Origin: Gnetum montanum
Taxonomy: Eukaryota; Streptophyta; Gnetopsida; Gnetales; Gnetaceae
Reading direction: 5' to 3'
Length of the DNA: 64,000 bases
NCBI GenBank assembly: GCA_015680685.1
Contig: MNCI01009519.1
Location: forward strand, 1,365,881 to 1,429,880
The notes beneath the pieces were generated by a model, which worked only from the letters and a program-made list of their open reading frames with translations, did no database searches and was not told the DNA's origin. Both the position numbers and the translations under genes were made by a program. This document shows positions 22,750-34,842 of this stretch, in pieces; positions within the stretch are counted from its first letter, which is position 1; the number at the start of each line of letters is the position of its first letter.

Positions 22750-23697
22750 TGATGAGTAGTGAGGTAGCCCTACATCCAACCATACGAATCACAAGTGTTC
22801 ATGCATGTTCCAGTCAAATTCCATGGATGAGACTAGTTGTCGCATCTATATCATTATGTCTTGATCGCAGTTCATTATCTTCCGACTTGGACTAGTGGTA
22901 GCTTTGTCATGTATGGTTTAGTCCAAAGTGAGGCATATGATAATTGATGTTGTTTTGGCCTTATGCTACTCCTAATGGTAATAAATAAATCAATTAATTA
23001 AGCTAATTAACAATGGAAAGTAAAGTCTAGACTAGCCTATGGATGATGAGTGTCTGTTTCTAGCTTGTTGTACATGTCCTGAACCCATGTATCCACTACT
23101 AGGATTACCAAGCACTATGCTACTAGGCAAACTAAGTAATAATGTTGCTGGGGTTATTGAGTGAATATGTGTTTACAATCGAAACAAGTTGTGCTTATTC
23201 AGCCAATTCATTAATATGCATAAAAATGTAAATATTAAATAAGTGCATGAAAAGTAAATTGCATGGAAAGTAAATCTAATCTAAGTCAAAGGACTGCAAT
23301 GAATAAGAATCAATCTCAATCTTATTGCCATTCATGGAATGTGTCTAGGTACATTTCCACTTGAATAAGACACTGTACAACTGACTCAAATTTACAATGT
23401 AGGCACTCACTAAGTATTCTCTAAGACTACGAAATAAAACTACAAGAGTTTAGCTACTCTATTAGCTAATTTTATGCCCAAACTATGTGCCCAAGTGTTA
23501 CATTTTTAAGCTGGCACACATCCCACAATATGAGATATTTGACATTGCATCATGTTCCCTGATATTGGGTATCTGATATCAAAGCTAAAAAAATTAACTT
23601 TTTATTCAAACAAATGCGACAGCATATGTTGAGGCATCTGCGTTGAGGCATCTACCTCAACACGGTTGTGTCAATGCAATCAATTGATGCTTCATCA
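22750..23697 (-). repeat. 3' LTR of the 22750-29077 element
   Basis: Begins TGATGAGTAGTGAGG and ends GCTTCATCA in the plus-strand view, so both ends show the TGATGA/TCATCA inverted terminus. It pairs with 28097-29077 throughout. The TATA box is degraded to TTTTTAAG (about 23500). Only two clear GATATC elements remain (23525-23580). TATCCTCATGACTAAG to the right is the polypurine tract on the minus strand. Confidence 0.88.
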
Positions 23698-25880
23698 TAT
23701 CCTCATGACTAAGTAAAAAATCATCCTCAAGTTAACAAGATAGGGTCAAGCTTATTTACAAAAAATTAGAAATGATGGGATTATTGACTAACACTAATTG
23801 CTGACTGACTTTGAGTACATTACAAAATTTTATTTGAGTGGATGCATACAAAATGATAAAGTAATAAAAATATTGGAAAAACATTGAAGATTAAAAAATT
23901 TATAGAGGTCTTCAAGAATCCACTGAAGATGATTCTTCTTGTTCCCACTAGTGATGACAGACTTTCAACATTGATTGTTATGTCAATGCTTCTTTAGTTA
24001 TGCAAAACATTCTTGAAGAATGGACTAAAATTTCTTCTTATCGTTCCATGGATCTAACAAACATGCAAAGTTTGTGCTGTTATCTTGTATGTGCCATGAT
24101 TTTTTCATGGGCATATCCTCCGTTGTCCCCCTCTTGGCTTTGTTTCCATTCCTAGTAAAAGACCTTCTTCCTTAGGCATTTCTTTTAGCATCAACTATAG
24201 TCACCAAAGGATCAACATTAGTATTGGTAAATTTTTCTTAATAATTAACCCTTTTTGAATCCCTTAGTTTTCATTTAAGAAAAAGGTGATTACAACATAC
24301 TATTCCCAAGGTGATTAATTACTATTAGTTACCATGATGTTTGAAAATAAGATCTTAGAAAAATTTCAAATCAAACATCCCTAGCCTCCATGACTAATAA
24401 GCGTAACTCCAGAAGCACATAAGTTATCAAACAATTGAAACCAAAGGTCTAATCTAGAAGATGATTAAGAAATATTAATGGACATGGAAATAGAAAAGTA
24501 GAAAAATTTAATGAAATAGCTGAGAAGTAGTCCCAAAAGCATGCATAAATTTAGAGAAACCATCACTGATGTTCTGAAAGAATTAAAGGTTAGTTCAAAG
24601 CCATGATCAAAAAAAATTATGCAAGTGGGTCCCTCCCAAAGCAGGCTCCTACCATAATGCTCTTGCACAACCACTTCTATAGATGTCCATGAGCACCTTA
24701 GAAGTTAAATATAGATTATTCCTTTGTTCCAAACAACACACAACTACCATGGCTAGGGTGTTACACTATACTATAGTAAATCAAAAGGCTCATAATCACA
24801 TGTAGTAGTGAAGTGAGTAATGGGATAAGAAAGGATTGTAGAGATTGGGATGTAAGGTACTTGACCATGTCCATAATAGGTTCTTGTGAAAAATATGATT
24901 AAAATGATCAACATACCTATCTATCCAAGTTCATACTAAGTCCATACCATGAACAATGATCTCGCATTGATGTGTTCCTTCCTACCAACCACCATGAATC
25001 CACAACCACCTCAAAGAACAATCATCACTCCAAAAAGAGAAGAAAAATAGAGGAAAGAAGGGCCTTAGTTAAAAAGACACCTTTAGGCATAGGTAACATG
25101 TCTTTCCAACTCCATAACCAATGCTTGTAGCCCATTATTGTGTTTAAGACATGTGCTTTGAATTCTCATTATTATTTTTTAATTTTTTTCCTTTTTTTGT
25201 TTTATTTTTTTTTTAATGAGAATCATACCATGTAAATACATAGCTTCCTATTTATTGTTCAATGAAGAAGTGATGATACGTTCCTTGAGGAGTCATAAAC
25301 CACATGAAAGAAGTCAAGAAGAAAATCCAACAAGTTCCCTTCAGGCCACACCCCTTTCCATTCCCATTTGGTTATTCCCTCTTTCTTCAAGGTGTAATGA
25401 TCATTGATTAATTTTAGTTTTTATCAAAAGAAAAACCAAATTTTTTCCATGAAAAAGGCCTTTTATTCAAAGAATTGGAGGGATGGATGAGGTGGTCTCA
25501 TTACTTTACACAATTACTTACCCAATCATCTTGATAGCATAGCATAAAAACCCAACACATAGCATCAACTTCTACATCATGATTGACAATATTATTAATG
25601 GAAGCATAGAAAAAAATTTATAAAACATAAAGAAGATGACTCCAAAAAAGAGAAAATTAGAAAGAAAAGAAACATATTAAGAAATGGAAAACATATTAAG
25701 AATCCAAAAATTTTGGAAAAAATAGCAAAATGATAAAAAATTTTAAAAAAAAAAAGTACAAAACACTTATTAGTTCTTGAACTAGGATGGAGCATCTCCC
25801 CCACAACTAATCTTATGGCTACACATTTGGGAGATGGATTGCACAATCCCTTAGTTATACACCATTGATTTCCCATCTAT
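23698..25880 (-). other. Non-coding 3' internal region of the pol-less element
   Basis: Shares the family A series of conserved blocks: the PPT, ATGGGATTATTGACTA (about 23790), GCAAGTGGGTCCCTCCC (24622), the roughly 120-base block at 25055-25170, an A-rich tract (25640-25760) and CATCTCCCCCACAACTAA (25794-25811). It contains no pol motif and no ORFX homology. Short minus-strand ORFs (24465-24674, 25595-25876) are not conserved in the other copies. Confidence 0.7.
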
Positions 25881-25901
25881 TGCCATTACTGATTTAATTA
25901 A

Positions 25902-27964
25902 TCATGTGGTAGCACATCTAACATTAGTGATAGTTCTTTTTGGATCATTTAGAGATGTATCTTCATTTGGACATGAAGGTATTTCCATTTTGGAGGATCC
26001 AAATGTGTTTTCTTCTTCTTCTTGATTTTCTATTTTAATTCTTGAGTCTCCATGTTTAATATCCTTTTTTGGTGTATGATCAAAGTGTAAAATATATGCA
26101 TCTAAGTCCTTTTTTTGGTCCATTTTCTTAAGTCTAGAACTAATAAGAGAATCAATTACCTTCATGCATCTTTGAAATAATTTTATATTCTCATTTTCAA
26201 GCCACTAGGTGTCTTCTAGTTTAGTGGCTACTACATAGATTGGTTTTTGCTCACACATTTGCTCTTGAACTTTGTTGTGGTCTATGTTAATATTTTAAAT
26301 TTCTAGCCCACAACTATACCCTATACTATTATTCATGATGCATGGATTATTCTATCTCTCCACAATGATAAGTTCATCATTTATGTCTTGTGTTGGAGTG
26401 GTAATGGTTGTTGGCTTTTTTGTATGATTAGGAGACATTGTTCCAACAAGGAAGGTTGTTGCATCAAATTGGCCTTATGCTAGTTTTGATGAATTATCAG
26501 GTTCACAAGTGTTGTGCTTATGCATAGGAACTATCCTAAAGAAAGGACATTTTTGAGATTATGGTGGAGATCTACTAGCATTAGCATTTTTGTGTATGTT
26601 TGTAGCACAAGTGGCATTCTTTCATTAATGTTGTGGTGTCAAAACTTCTTATGTTGTTGGTGGTGACATATGGTGGAGGAAAGTATGAGAATATTGAGGA
26701 TATGATGAAGGATGAGAGGTGTGAGGTGGTGATCTCATGGAATATGTTTCTGGATGATGATATTCAAGAGAGTAGTAGTAGTAATTTGAGGTAAAAGAAG
26801 TAGACTAGTCAGGGAAATATGTTGTTGAAGATAATATTCATATGGATTTCGCTGATAATAAGGGTAGTGTTGGTTTGATGATGACCTCCCCAAGGGTATT
26901 TGTATCTGATGGGCTTTTAATTTGTATGATTGACCTTGAGCATACATCCCAAGGGTCTCTCTTGTTTCATTACGAAGCCCATCTATGATGTGGAAAAGTT
27001 GCTCCTTTTAAGAGAAATCATGACCAAGACATCTATGTAATAGCAAATAGTATCTATCCAAGGCCACATCCAAGGGTTCATAATTTTCTTACTTCCACTC
27101 TTGGATTTTTTTTCTTAGGTTGGACACTTTCACATATGTTTGATATTTTTCATTGAAATGTTTTAGCATTGTGAACTATTGGTGGATGGAACTTGGTTCC
27201 AACAATCTATACCAACTTTCAGCTTCATCTATTAGTTTCCTATAGAAGAGCTTAAGCTTTTGCCACTTATTTTCAATAGTTTTGCAAGGCAATGCATCAT
27301 AGAAGGATTGTAAGTGATGTTGTGGATCAGAATTATAGCCTCCCCTAAATTTAGGAATGTTGGTCATGTCAAACCATTTGATATGGTTGTCCATTTGATG
27401 CCTTTGTGCTATTTTAACTACTTCCCTAATTTGTGTCAGGCCCCTATTAGTCAACAAGGGTTCATTTGTACCAAACACATCATGGTAATAATATATATTT
27501 CTATTTGTCTTATTGTGATGATCTTGTCTATGCTCATTTTAATGTCCTTGATTTTTTCTTTGGGTTTAATTTCTATCTTTATCTTGACCCCATAGTGGAG
27601 CTTTGTCTCTATACCTACATTCATCTTTGTCAAAACTAGATGTTGAAGAGGAAGAGGAAGATGAGAAATTGGTAGAATCATCATGCCTTCTATAGTTCTC
27701 TTCATGGTCCCTCGATTTATCTTTTCTAGGTTTTGAGGAGGTGCTTGGCCTTGAGGCCCTCTTTGTTCTAGGACTAACTCCATCTCCTCTAGGATTTTCT
27801 ACACCAGCTAAACATAGTCTTTGAGTGTAGTAAGGGTCTAAATGAGCATAAGAAATCCCTGTTTGAGGCTGTTCACTCCAATTTTCTTTAGTATAGATCC
27901 TCTCATTTCTCCTATGAGTGCTTTCATCATGTGATGCAATCTTGGTCCTAAGTGAAGAAGACAT
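25902..27964 (-). pseudogene. Gag of the pol-less family A element
   Basis: Minus-strand reading: a charged, Ser-rich N-terminal domain (27964-27566) starting MSSSLRTKIASHDEST about 115 bases from the primer-binding site, then the capsid segment (27478-27176) with NSDPQHHLQSFYDALPCKTI and ENKWQKLKLFYRKL. Then YAQGQSYKLKAHQIQ (26947) corresponds to YAQGRLSVLRSHQIQ of the gag at 10027-10593. After it the sequence jumps to a Tyr/Gln-rich linker, so much of the helical domain is deleted. A charged C-terminal piece (26165-25902) follows. The capsid region is well kept but frames are broken between the pieces. Confidence 0.82.
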
Positions 27965-28077
27965 GATTTTACCTAATAATGTGTGTGACTTAAAATATTA
28001 ATATTTTCTAAGAGATAGGTAATTAATATATTTATAGCAATTGTGTATAATATAGCTAATTTAGATAACTATCATCA

Positions 28078-28095
28078 TCCTTGGCAACGGCACCA
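28078..28095 (-). promoter_or_regulatory. Primer-binding site, tRNA-Asp-like
   Basis: On the minus strand TGGTGCCGTTGCCAAGGA lies one base inside the LTR. Plant tRNA-Asp 3' ends predict TGGCGCCGTTGCCGGGGA, so 15 of 18 bases match and the three differences are transitions. This sets the direction of the element and marks the LTR end. Confidence 0.85.
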
Positions 28096-28096
28096 A

Positions 28097-29077
28097 TGAT
28101 GAGCAGCGAGGTACTCTTACATCCAACCATACCAAATCATTATGTCTTGATCACAGTTCATTGTTTCCACTTGGACTAGTGGCAACTTTGTCATGTATGG
28201 TTTAGGCCAAAGTAATGCATATGATAATTAATGTTATTTTGGCCTTATGCTACTCCTAATGGTAATAAAGAAATCAATTAATTAAGATAATTAACAATGG
28301 AAAATAAAGTCTAGACTAGCCAACAGGCAATGAGTGTCTATTCCCAATTTGTCATACACATCCTGAACCTACGTATCCACTATTAGAATTACCAAGTGCT
28401 ATGCTACTGGGTGAACCAAGCAATAACACTATTGGGGTTATTAAAAAAATATGTGTTTATGCTCAAAATAGGTCATGCTCATTCCACCAATTCATTAATA
28501 TTCATAAAAATGTAAATATTAACTAAGTACATAAAAAGTAAATTGCATGGAAAGTAAATCTAATCTAAGTTAAACTGCTGCTATGAATAAGAATCAATCT
28601 CAATCTTGTCATTCATGGAATGTGTCTAGGTACATTGCCACTCAAATAAGACACTATACAACCAACTCAAATCCACATTATGGGTACTCACTGACTATTT
28701 TTTAAGACTATGGAATAAAAGTGCAAGAGTTCAACTACTCTATTGATTAATTTTATACCAAATTATTTTTCCAAGTGTTATATTTATAGGCTGGCACACA
28801 TCTTGTGATATTAGATATCCAACATCGCATCTTGGCCCCCAATAGTGGGTATCCGATATCAAGGCTCTAATATCATATATCGATATCAAAGCGAACAAAA
28901 ATAACATTTTATTCAAATAGATGTGATGGCATGTGTTGAGGCATCTGCGTTGACACATCTACCTCAACATAGCTGCATCAATGCAACGAAAAGATGCAAT
29001 GGCATGCATTGAGGCATCTGCATTAAGGCATATACCTTGATATGGCTACATCAACACAGCCAACTCATGTTTCATCA
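28097..29077 (-). repeat. 5' LTR of the 22750-29077 element
   Basis: Begins TGATGAGCAGCGAGG next to the primer-binding site and ends GTTTCATCA at the target-site duplication. TATTTATA (28781-28788) is the TATA box in minus sense and GATATC-type elements lie at about 28800-28890. Relative to the partner LTR it has an extra segment of GGCATGTGTTGAGGCATCTGC-like repeats (28925-29040), which accounts for most of the 33-base length difference. Confidence 0.88.
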
Positions 29078-31304
29078 ATGATCCATATGGATAATTGCAA
29101 GGGGGACTTCCCTATTATCATGGAAAGAGTTTGGCTCAGTACAACTGGTTCCAAGAGGAGGATTAGAGACCTTTTGTTGAAACTCTTGAAAAAAAATGAA
29201 TTCAAAAATCTCAAGAAGAAGCAAGTTTAATGCATTGCTTATAGTGATACAGAGTGTCATTCCATGCAAAGGATATAAGCTATGAAGAGTACATTCATCA
29301 CAACATCTAATACGTATGCCGAAATACCAAACATTTAATGATGCCTATATGCAACAACACAAAACAAGAAGGTACATAGTGGTTAACATTACATATAACT
29401 CTAAATCAATAATATATATATATATATGTATATATATAACCAGTGGAGTTTCTCACAAGTGCTTACACAGATAACATGGATGAAATGGAGAAGATTCATA
29501 ATCATCTCTCCTACAAAAATGCAAAAATGGATTAGGGGGAGTTGGAAATCTTTGATGATTTTAGGAAAAAGCCCCTTGAATTTAAGATTTTATTGGCAAC
29601 ATTAGAATATGTTTTTCTTGATAATAGCAAGTTAGTAATTATCAAGGTCAATCTCACCTAAGAACAGAAAAAGAAGCTACTACAAGTAATGAACAAATGG
29701 CCAACAACCTTTGCATGGTCATACCATGAGTTAATAGGAATAGATCTATGGATATGTTAATATTGAATCCATATAGACTCCTCCATCAAACCAAGAAGTC
29801 AACTACAGAGGAGATTAAACTCGAAGCTTAAGCAAGTAGTTAAGAATGAAGTGGAATAACTTCTTATATCATGGCTCATATATCCTATAGCAAACAATGA
29901 GTGGGTAAGGCCACTCATGATTATACCAAAGAAAAAAGGAAAAAAGAGAGTCTATGTAGACTTTAGTCTATTGAATATGATATAATTTAAAGATCATTTC
30001 GCATTGTCATTTATGAACCAAGTGCTAGATATAAATTACATGGCATAACTACTATAATTTTCTAGATGGTTATAGTGGATATATCTAAATTCAGATAATA
30101 CCAGAAGATCAAGCCAAGATAACTTTCATAAGTCCATGGGGGACTTTTGCATATAAGAAGCCCTTTGGCCTTTGTAATGTCCCTACAACTTTCTAATGCC
30201 TAGTACTTAGTATTTTTTAGTAGGAAACTGATAGTGGTATGAAAGTCTTCACAGATGACTTTTCCACCTATGGTACCAAATTTGAACAAGCCTAGGACCA
30301 TCTAGAGTAAGTGCTAAAGTGCTATGTGAAGACAAACTTACAATTCAATTAGCAAAAAAGTCACTTGATGATCAAAGAGGGCATTATCTTGGGATATTGG
30401 ATTTTAGCAAAAAGGACTAAGGTTAACCCAAAAAAAAGTAAGGCTCATCTAGGGAATCACCAAGCAACCTCAAACTATGAAAGATGTGAGATCATTCCTT
30501 GGTTATACTAGTTACTATAGGTTCTTTATCAAGAATTTGTCCAAAATCACCAAACTACTAGTGGAACTTACAAAGAAATATGTAGCTTTTGAATGGAACA
30601 AGGAATGTGAATAAACATTCCAGCAATTAAAAAAATCTCATGGAAACTCTTATTCTACGTGCTATAGATTGATCCAGATCATTCCACATAATGATAGATG
30701 CATCTAACTATGTGTTGGGAGCAATTCTTACATAAATTGATAACTAGAAACATCCATACTACATCCATTGTATAAGTAGAAGCATTGTGGGTGTATAATT
30801 GAATTACACCACCATTAAAAATAATCTTATGATGATAGTCTATGCCTTGGAAAAATTCAAGAATTGTGCTTGGATACCAATTTTTTATGCACAATGATTA
30901 CATTACCATCCATTTCATGATGAACAAGCTAGCAATTAGCCTTCGTGTCATATGGTGACTTGTGATTTTGCACAAATTTGATCTTACCATGGTGGACATG
31001 AAGAAAACTAAAAATATAGTTACTAATCACTTGTCTTGGTTACAGTGGGATAGCAAGGAGGATGAGGAGCTTTTACTTGATCAATTTCTAGATGAACTTC
31101 TCTTTGCTAAATCCATTAAAGTTCAAGAGCCTAGGGTTACCAATTGGTATGATGAATTTCTCTTATATCTTCTTACATAGGAGACTCCAATAAAATGAGA
31201 CAATAAGAAGAAACAATAGTTACTTTACCATGTCAAGCATTATATGGAAATCTAAGGTAACCTTCACAAGGTTTGTGTTGATGTCCTAGTCCGATGATGT
31301 ATGT
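29078..31304 (+). pseudogene. Athila-like pol, 3' part of the split element
   Basis: Starts mid-protease: MDNCKGDFPIIMERVWLS (29084 on), continuing the protease cut at 22749. After a spacer holding CIAYSDT and a TA repeat, pre-RT begins at about 29460 (FAWSYHELIGIDL, about 29717). RT is at 29925-30400: IPKKKGKKRVYVDFSLLNMI, FLDGYSGY, IPEDQAKITFISPWGTFAY, and FTDDFSTYG with both active-site Asp intact. RNase H follows (about 30590-30860; KLLVELTKKYVAFEWNKECE). RNase H gives way to an integrase N-terminal remnant (about 31200-31300), cut at 31305 by a family B LTR. There are multiple stops, so it is a pseudogene. Confidence 0.85.
29408..29440. repeat. (TA)n microsatellite
   Basis: AATATATATATATATATG followed by TATATATATAA, in the spacer between protease and RT of the split pol. 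It is a simple repeat with no evidence of function. Confidence 0.85.
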
Positions 31305-32176
31305 TGTTGCACCTAAAAAATTCGATTACTGGAAGAACTAAAAATCCTAGGTGTGGAACAATTTTGACCTTGAATCCCAATGGCCTTTGAGAAAGAGGAT
31401 TCAAGGTGCCCTGGATAGTCTGGCCAATCACCTAGGGACTTGAAGAATGTAAATGGTAAAAACAAAAAGAAATTACAAATTTGATTAAAAATAAATGCAG
31501 AATTAAACATGAAATAAAATTTTCACTACAAATGAACTGACAAATTTTATTGAAATAGCAAAAAATTTTAAAGTATAGAGTTCAAGAACTAAAAATTATG
31601 TGCTCAAATGCACAAGAAACTTATTTGGATGGAGCTTGAAGCCTATTGAAGCAACATGCTATATTCTGTAGTCAAACTCCATGATCTAGGTACTTTTCAA
31701 CTCCAATCATCAAGAACCTCTTGCTATTTTTCACTTGGATTTGCAACCTTGGTATCAAGTGGTGTAAATGGTGGTATTTGAATTTTGTTGCAATAGGACT
31801 ATGCTGAGAGTCTTCGATTCTTAGGTAGATATCAATTTTCTCAAAAAGTCTTACATATGCCAAAATGGGCTTTGAAGTGCTCAAGGTTGCTTAGGTTGTA
31901 AAAAATGGTTGGACCTAAATAATATGTTCAAGTTTGACTTTTATAGGCTTTGAGATTGTTGATTTTAAGCTGCAAATTTTTGCCATTATTGCTAATAGAT
32001 TGATATTGTTTGTAGGTGCAACAAGCCATAATTCCTAGCATAGTTGTCCATTTATGGTAAGTTTTGATACCCTAGGGCCATCAAAACCATACTAGATACT
32101 AAATATAGTAAACAAACTTTTGTGAATATGCTAGCTTCACCTTAACTACACTAGCCTTAGAGAGCTACATTGGAAT
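31305..32176 (-). mobile_element. Family B LTR copy 1, left part (R-U5 side)
   Basis: Aligns with 43141-43990: TGTT(G/A) start, CTTGAATCCC(A/C)A(A/T)GGC, GGATTCAAGGT, a GCCAATC segment, GGACTT, and a TATA box read on the minus strand as TATAAAAG (31939-31946, against 43880-43887). It interrupts the integrase of the plus-strand element at 31304 and is itself interrupted at 32176 by the family A element. Its remainder is at 39620-40132. Minus orientation matches the family B pol to the right at 41140-42770, so it is that element's 3' LTR. Confidence 0.72.
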
Positions 32177-33046
32177 TGATGAGTGGCGAGGTACCCCTAC
32201 ACTCAACCATACAAATACGAGTGTTTCACACATGTTCTGGTCGAACTCCGCAAATGGACTAGTTGTGATATCCAAACAGTTACTCGTAGATCACAGTTCG
32301 TTGTCTTCCCACTTGGACTAGTACTAGCTTTGTCACGTATGGTTTAGTCTAGAGTGAGCTGTATGATGTGTTCCTACACTAATGCTACTCCTAGGTATGA
32401 TGGTAAATAATATCAACTAAGCTAGAAGAGAGGATGAGAGAGAATCTAAACTAGCCTAAGTGTGATGAGCATTCATTCCTTAATCATTCGTACACATCTT
32501 GGACCTCATGCATGACTACCACTGGGATTACCAAGCGCATGGCCTAGGTACACTATTGGGTTTCCAAGTAGTCACACTTAAATGCTCATGATTAAGTTGT
32601 ACTCATTCCATGTTACTAGGAGAAAAGGGTAGAGAGATATTAACTAAGAAAGCAGTAAATAATAATAACAATTAAATAATTAAGCTAAGTGGATGCTGCA
32701 ATGATGAAGTAATCTCGAACTTTATTGTCAGTCATGTGCATGTCCAAGTACATCATACTTGAATAAGGATGTCATACAATTACAATCATCACACTGCGGG
32801 CATGCACTGGGACAAAAGGGTTGAGAGGAAAAATTGACAAAAAGTCCCTACCTTAATACAAAAAACTACAAAACTTAAACTTCAAAAAACTCCCTACCAA
32901 GTCTACCTACCTCTTATTTATAGATGAGGAGACCGACTGCGATATCACGTCTAGGCTGTGATATCACATACGTGATATCGTGTACGTGATATCGCGTACG
33001 CGATATCATGGGTGCGATATCGCAGCCAACAATTCATGACTCATCA
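32177..33046 (-). repeat. 3' LTR of the 32177-39619 element (870 bp)
   Basis: TGATGAGTGGCGAGG at one end and CATGACTCATCA at the other. It is alignable over its whole length with 38764-39619, with a modest number of substitutions and one extra GATATC unit. The TATA box in minus sense is at 32915-32922. The polypurine tract (minus sense TCATGGGGGTA) abuts it at 33047-33057. Confidence 0.92.
32941..33021 (-). promoter_or_regulatory. GATATC array with 14-bp period in U3
   Basis: GATATC occurs at 32941, 32960, 32974, 32988, 33002 and 33016, that is, spacings of 19, 14, 14, 14 and 14. Intervening bases form palindromic words such as GCGTACGC and CACGTACA. The array lies immediately upstream (minus sense) of the TATA box, where a promoter or enhancer element would be expected. 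No trans-acting factor is known to me for this exact repeat. The 39619 copy has three intact units with the same 14-base spacing. Confidence 0.85.
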
Positions 33047-33238
33047 TACCCCCATGACTAAATGAAAACTAGTCCTCGATTTAAAGTGAGAACAAGCTCC
33101 ATTGATTACACAGTGGATAGGTATGGGATTATTGACTGACAAGAACGGATTCATGTTGCAATGTGTAATTAGAACAAAATTGAGGCACAACATGGAGAAG
33201 GCAAAAGAAAATCCTATAGCTACAAAATTGGGTGGAAC
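33047..33238 (-). other. PPT and short region between ORFX and the 3' LTR
   Basis: The polypurine tract in minus sense is TCATGGGGGTA, next to the LTR. GGTATGGGATTATTGACTG follows at 33120 in the plus view, as in every other family A copy. The ORFX stop is at 33239-33241. Confidence 0.8.
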
Positions 33239-34842
33239 TCATGTAGTTCCTTGTGGTGGTGGCTCCTCCATAGGTGCCTTTCCCTTATCTTGTGCTCTAG
33301 GTCTTGGGATTTGATGGCATCGAAGTATTGCCTAGAGTTTCTCCTCTTAAGTTCGAGGATCTTGTGCCATCCATGCTAATGTTCCAATGTTTGATGAAGT
33401 CGACACCTCCCATGGGCATGGTAGTTGCAGAAACATTTTATTTGCTTTGACATACCAAGCCGCAAACACCCGTCATTCCTCCTCGTAAGCTCTAGCTTTG
33501 TCTCTGTATTCTTGAAAATCTATGAGTCATCGAGCCAAGTCTGTTGTAACACCTTTCTACCCCTGGTATCTTGCTTTAACCACCTCAAGTTTAGAATTCA
33601 CAACCTCCATTTTTTGCAATATTTTCTTGCGTTCTACAAATTCTATTTCATATTTGATGTAGATGGTGGCTACCTGTTGCTCGAGCTCTGTTCTTGGGTG
33701 CCCTGCTGTTGACATGGAAAGGTTGGCATATCGCAGGTTTGCTAACTCCATGTACTTTGTAAGGTCCTAGATCTACAGGTCCCGGCTCATAACTTCCGCC
33801 TGGTAGGCAAATGCGTATGTATCCAATATGGCCTGCCAGTCAGTCTGTTAAGCACTGAGAGTGTTGATGTGGGCCTTAGCCATATGGATCTCCTTCTCAA
33901 TGATTTGTTTATACATCCCCACATAGTCCCAGAAATGCTCCTTTAGTTTCTCATGTCATTTAGCCTCATTCTACCATGTGCTTATTTCAATGGCCATCTT
34001 CTAACAAATGGTGTCTACCTCCTCCGTCGAGAGGGTTCGATTTTCCCTAGCTAAACGATTCATGTCCTAGTTGACCCTAATTAGTTGTTCTCGCAACTAT
34101 TGAAAATGTTCTTCGAGAAGATTCTTTTATTTCTCCACAGAGGTCAACCAAAGGTTATCAACAACAAGTTGTTTTTTCTCCTCTTGTAAGGCTTTGAGCG
34201 CCTTGGTGTGCACATAAGTTTGCGCTTGTGCCGCAGAGGCATCCCAAACAGCCTTCTCTTTTTCTTCCACCGCCCTTTTATTCTCTATCAATAGTTTAGT
34301 AAGTTGCTCGGTTCTGAAAGTGTCCAGCTAGTTCTGAGCAACCTTTGGCCCTGTATTCAAAAGGTTTAATACTTCTGAAATGGTTTGAATAGAGAAATCA
34401 ATAGTCACACCACAAATGTTAACCATGGTGCCTTCTTCTTTGTTGTGCCAAAATTGGTACACTTCCCTTAAGTACTAGGCACCACTTTCAAAGATGGTAG
34501 GCTACAATGGGGACCCTTTGAGGTGATCCCTAATGGCCTCCGGAGAAAATTCTTTGAAATGTCCAAAGTTTAATTCCACGATCACTATAGTTAATATGGA
34601 TCTTTCAGGGATGACCTGAACACAATCCTGGGGCAATGTGAGATGTTGTCCCTATTCAAATGCTACTACAGCTCCTCCTTCTGCCTACCTTGATTGAATA
34701 GTGGCAGGGTCTTTTGGTGGATACTAAATGATTGTTCCTCCTACTCTGCATGTTGTTCAGCATGAACTTGTCCTTCACCTCTCCTAGGCTACTTGATCCC
34801 ACCTTGAGCAGGACCTTCCTGTTGTCTACGTTTCGAGGCAAT
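33239..34842 (-). pseudogene. ORFX: env-position coiled-coil protein (decayed)
   Basis: Function unknown. Minus-strand reading from 34842, where the start codon of the plus copy is ATT here: a basic start, then ELNFGHFKEFSPEAIRDHL, YQFWHNKEEGTMVNICGVTI and VLNLLNTGPKVAQ (N-terminal domain). Then comes a long charged heptad-type coiled coil (EEKEKAVWDASAAQAQTYVH, EALQEEK-like, LREQLIRVN) and YMELANLRYANLSMSTAGHP, PRTELEQQVAT, RDKARAYEEE, and a Pro-rich end EEPPPQGTT. Relative to 56791-59678 it lacks roughly 1.1 kb in the middle. No signal peptide or membrane span is seen, so an envelope role is unlikely. Position between gag and the PPT is that of Athila env-like ORFs. Several stops are present. 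Confidence 0.75.

Larger units (their letters stand above)
22750..29077 (-). mobile_element. Family A pol-less element with gag and both LTRs
   Basis: Complete in structure: a left LTR of 948 bp, 4.4 kb of internal DNA and a right LTR of 981 bp, all minus sense. Flanks are GTGAT (22745-22749) and ATGAT (29078-29082), a 5-base target duplication with one change. The interrupted protease of the host element continues across the insertion. The internal part has a tRNA-Asp-like primer-binding site and a gag but no protease, RT, RNase H or integrase in either strand. It would depend on enzymes from a relative, in the manner of pol-less gag-bearing LTR elements (TR-GAG type). Confidence 0.85.

Noticed and set aside
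32941-33021. GATATC array as a CRISPR-like or restriction-modification locus
   Set aside because: The plant retrotransposon context, 14-base period, lack of spacers and lack of associated genes rule this out.
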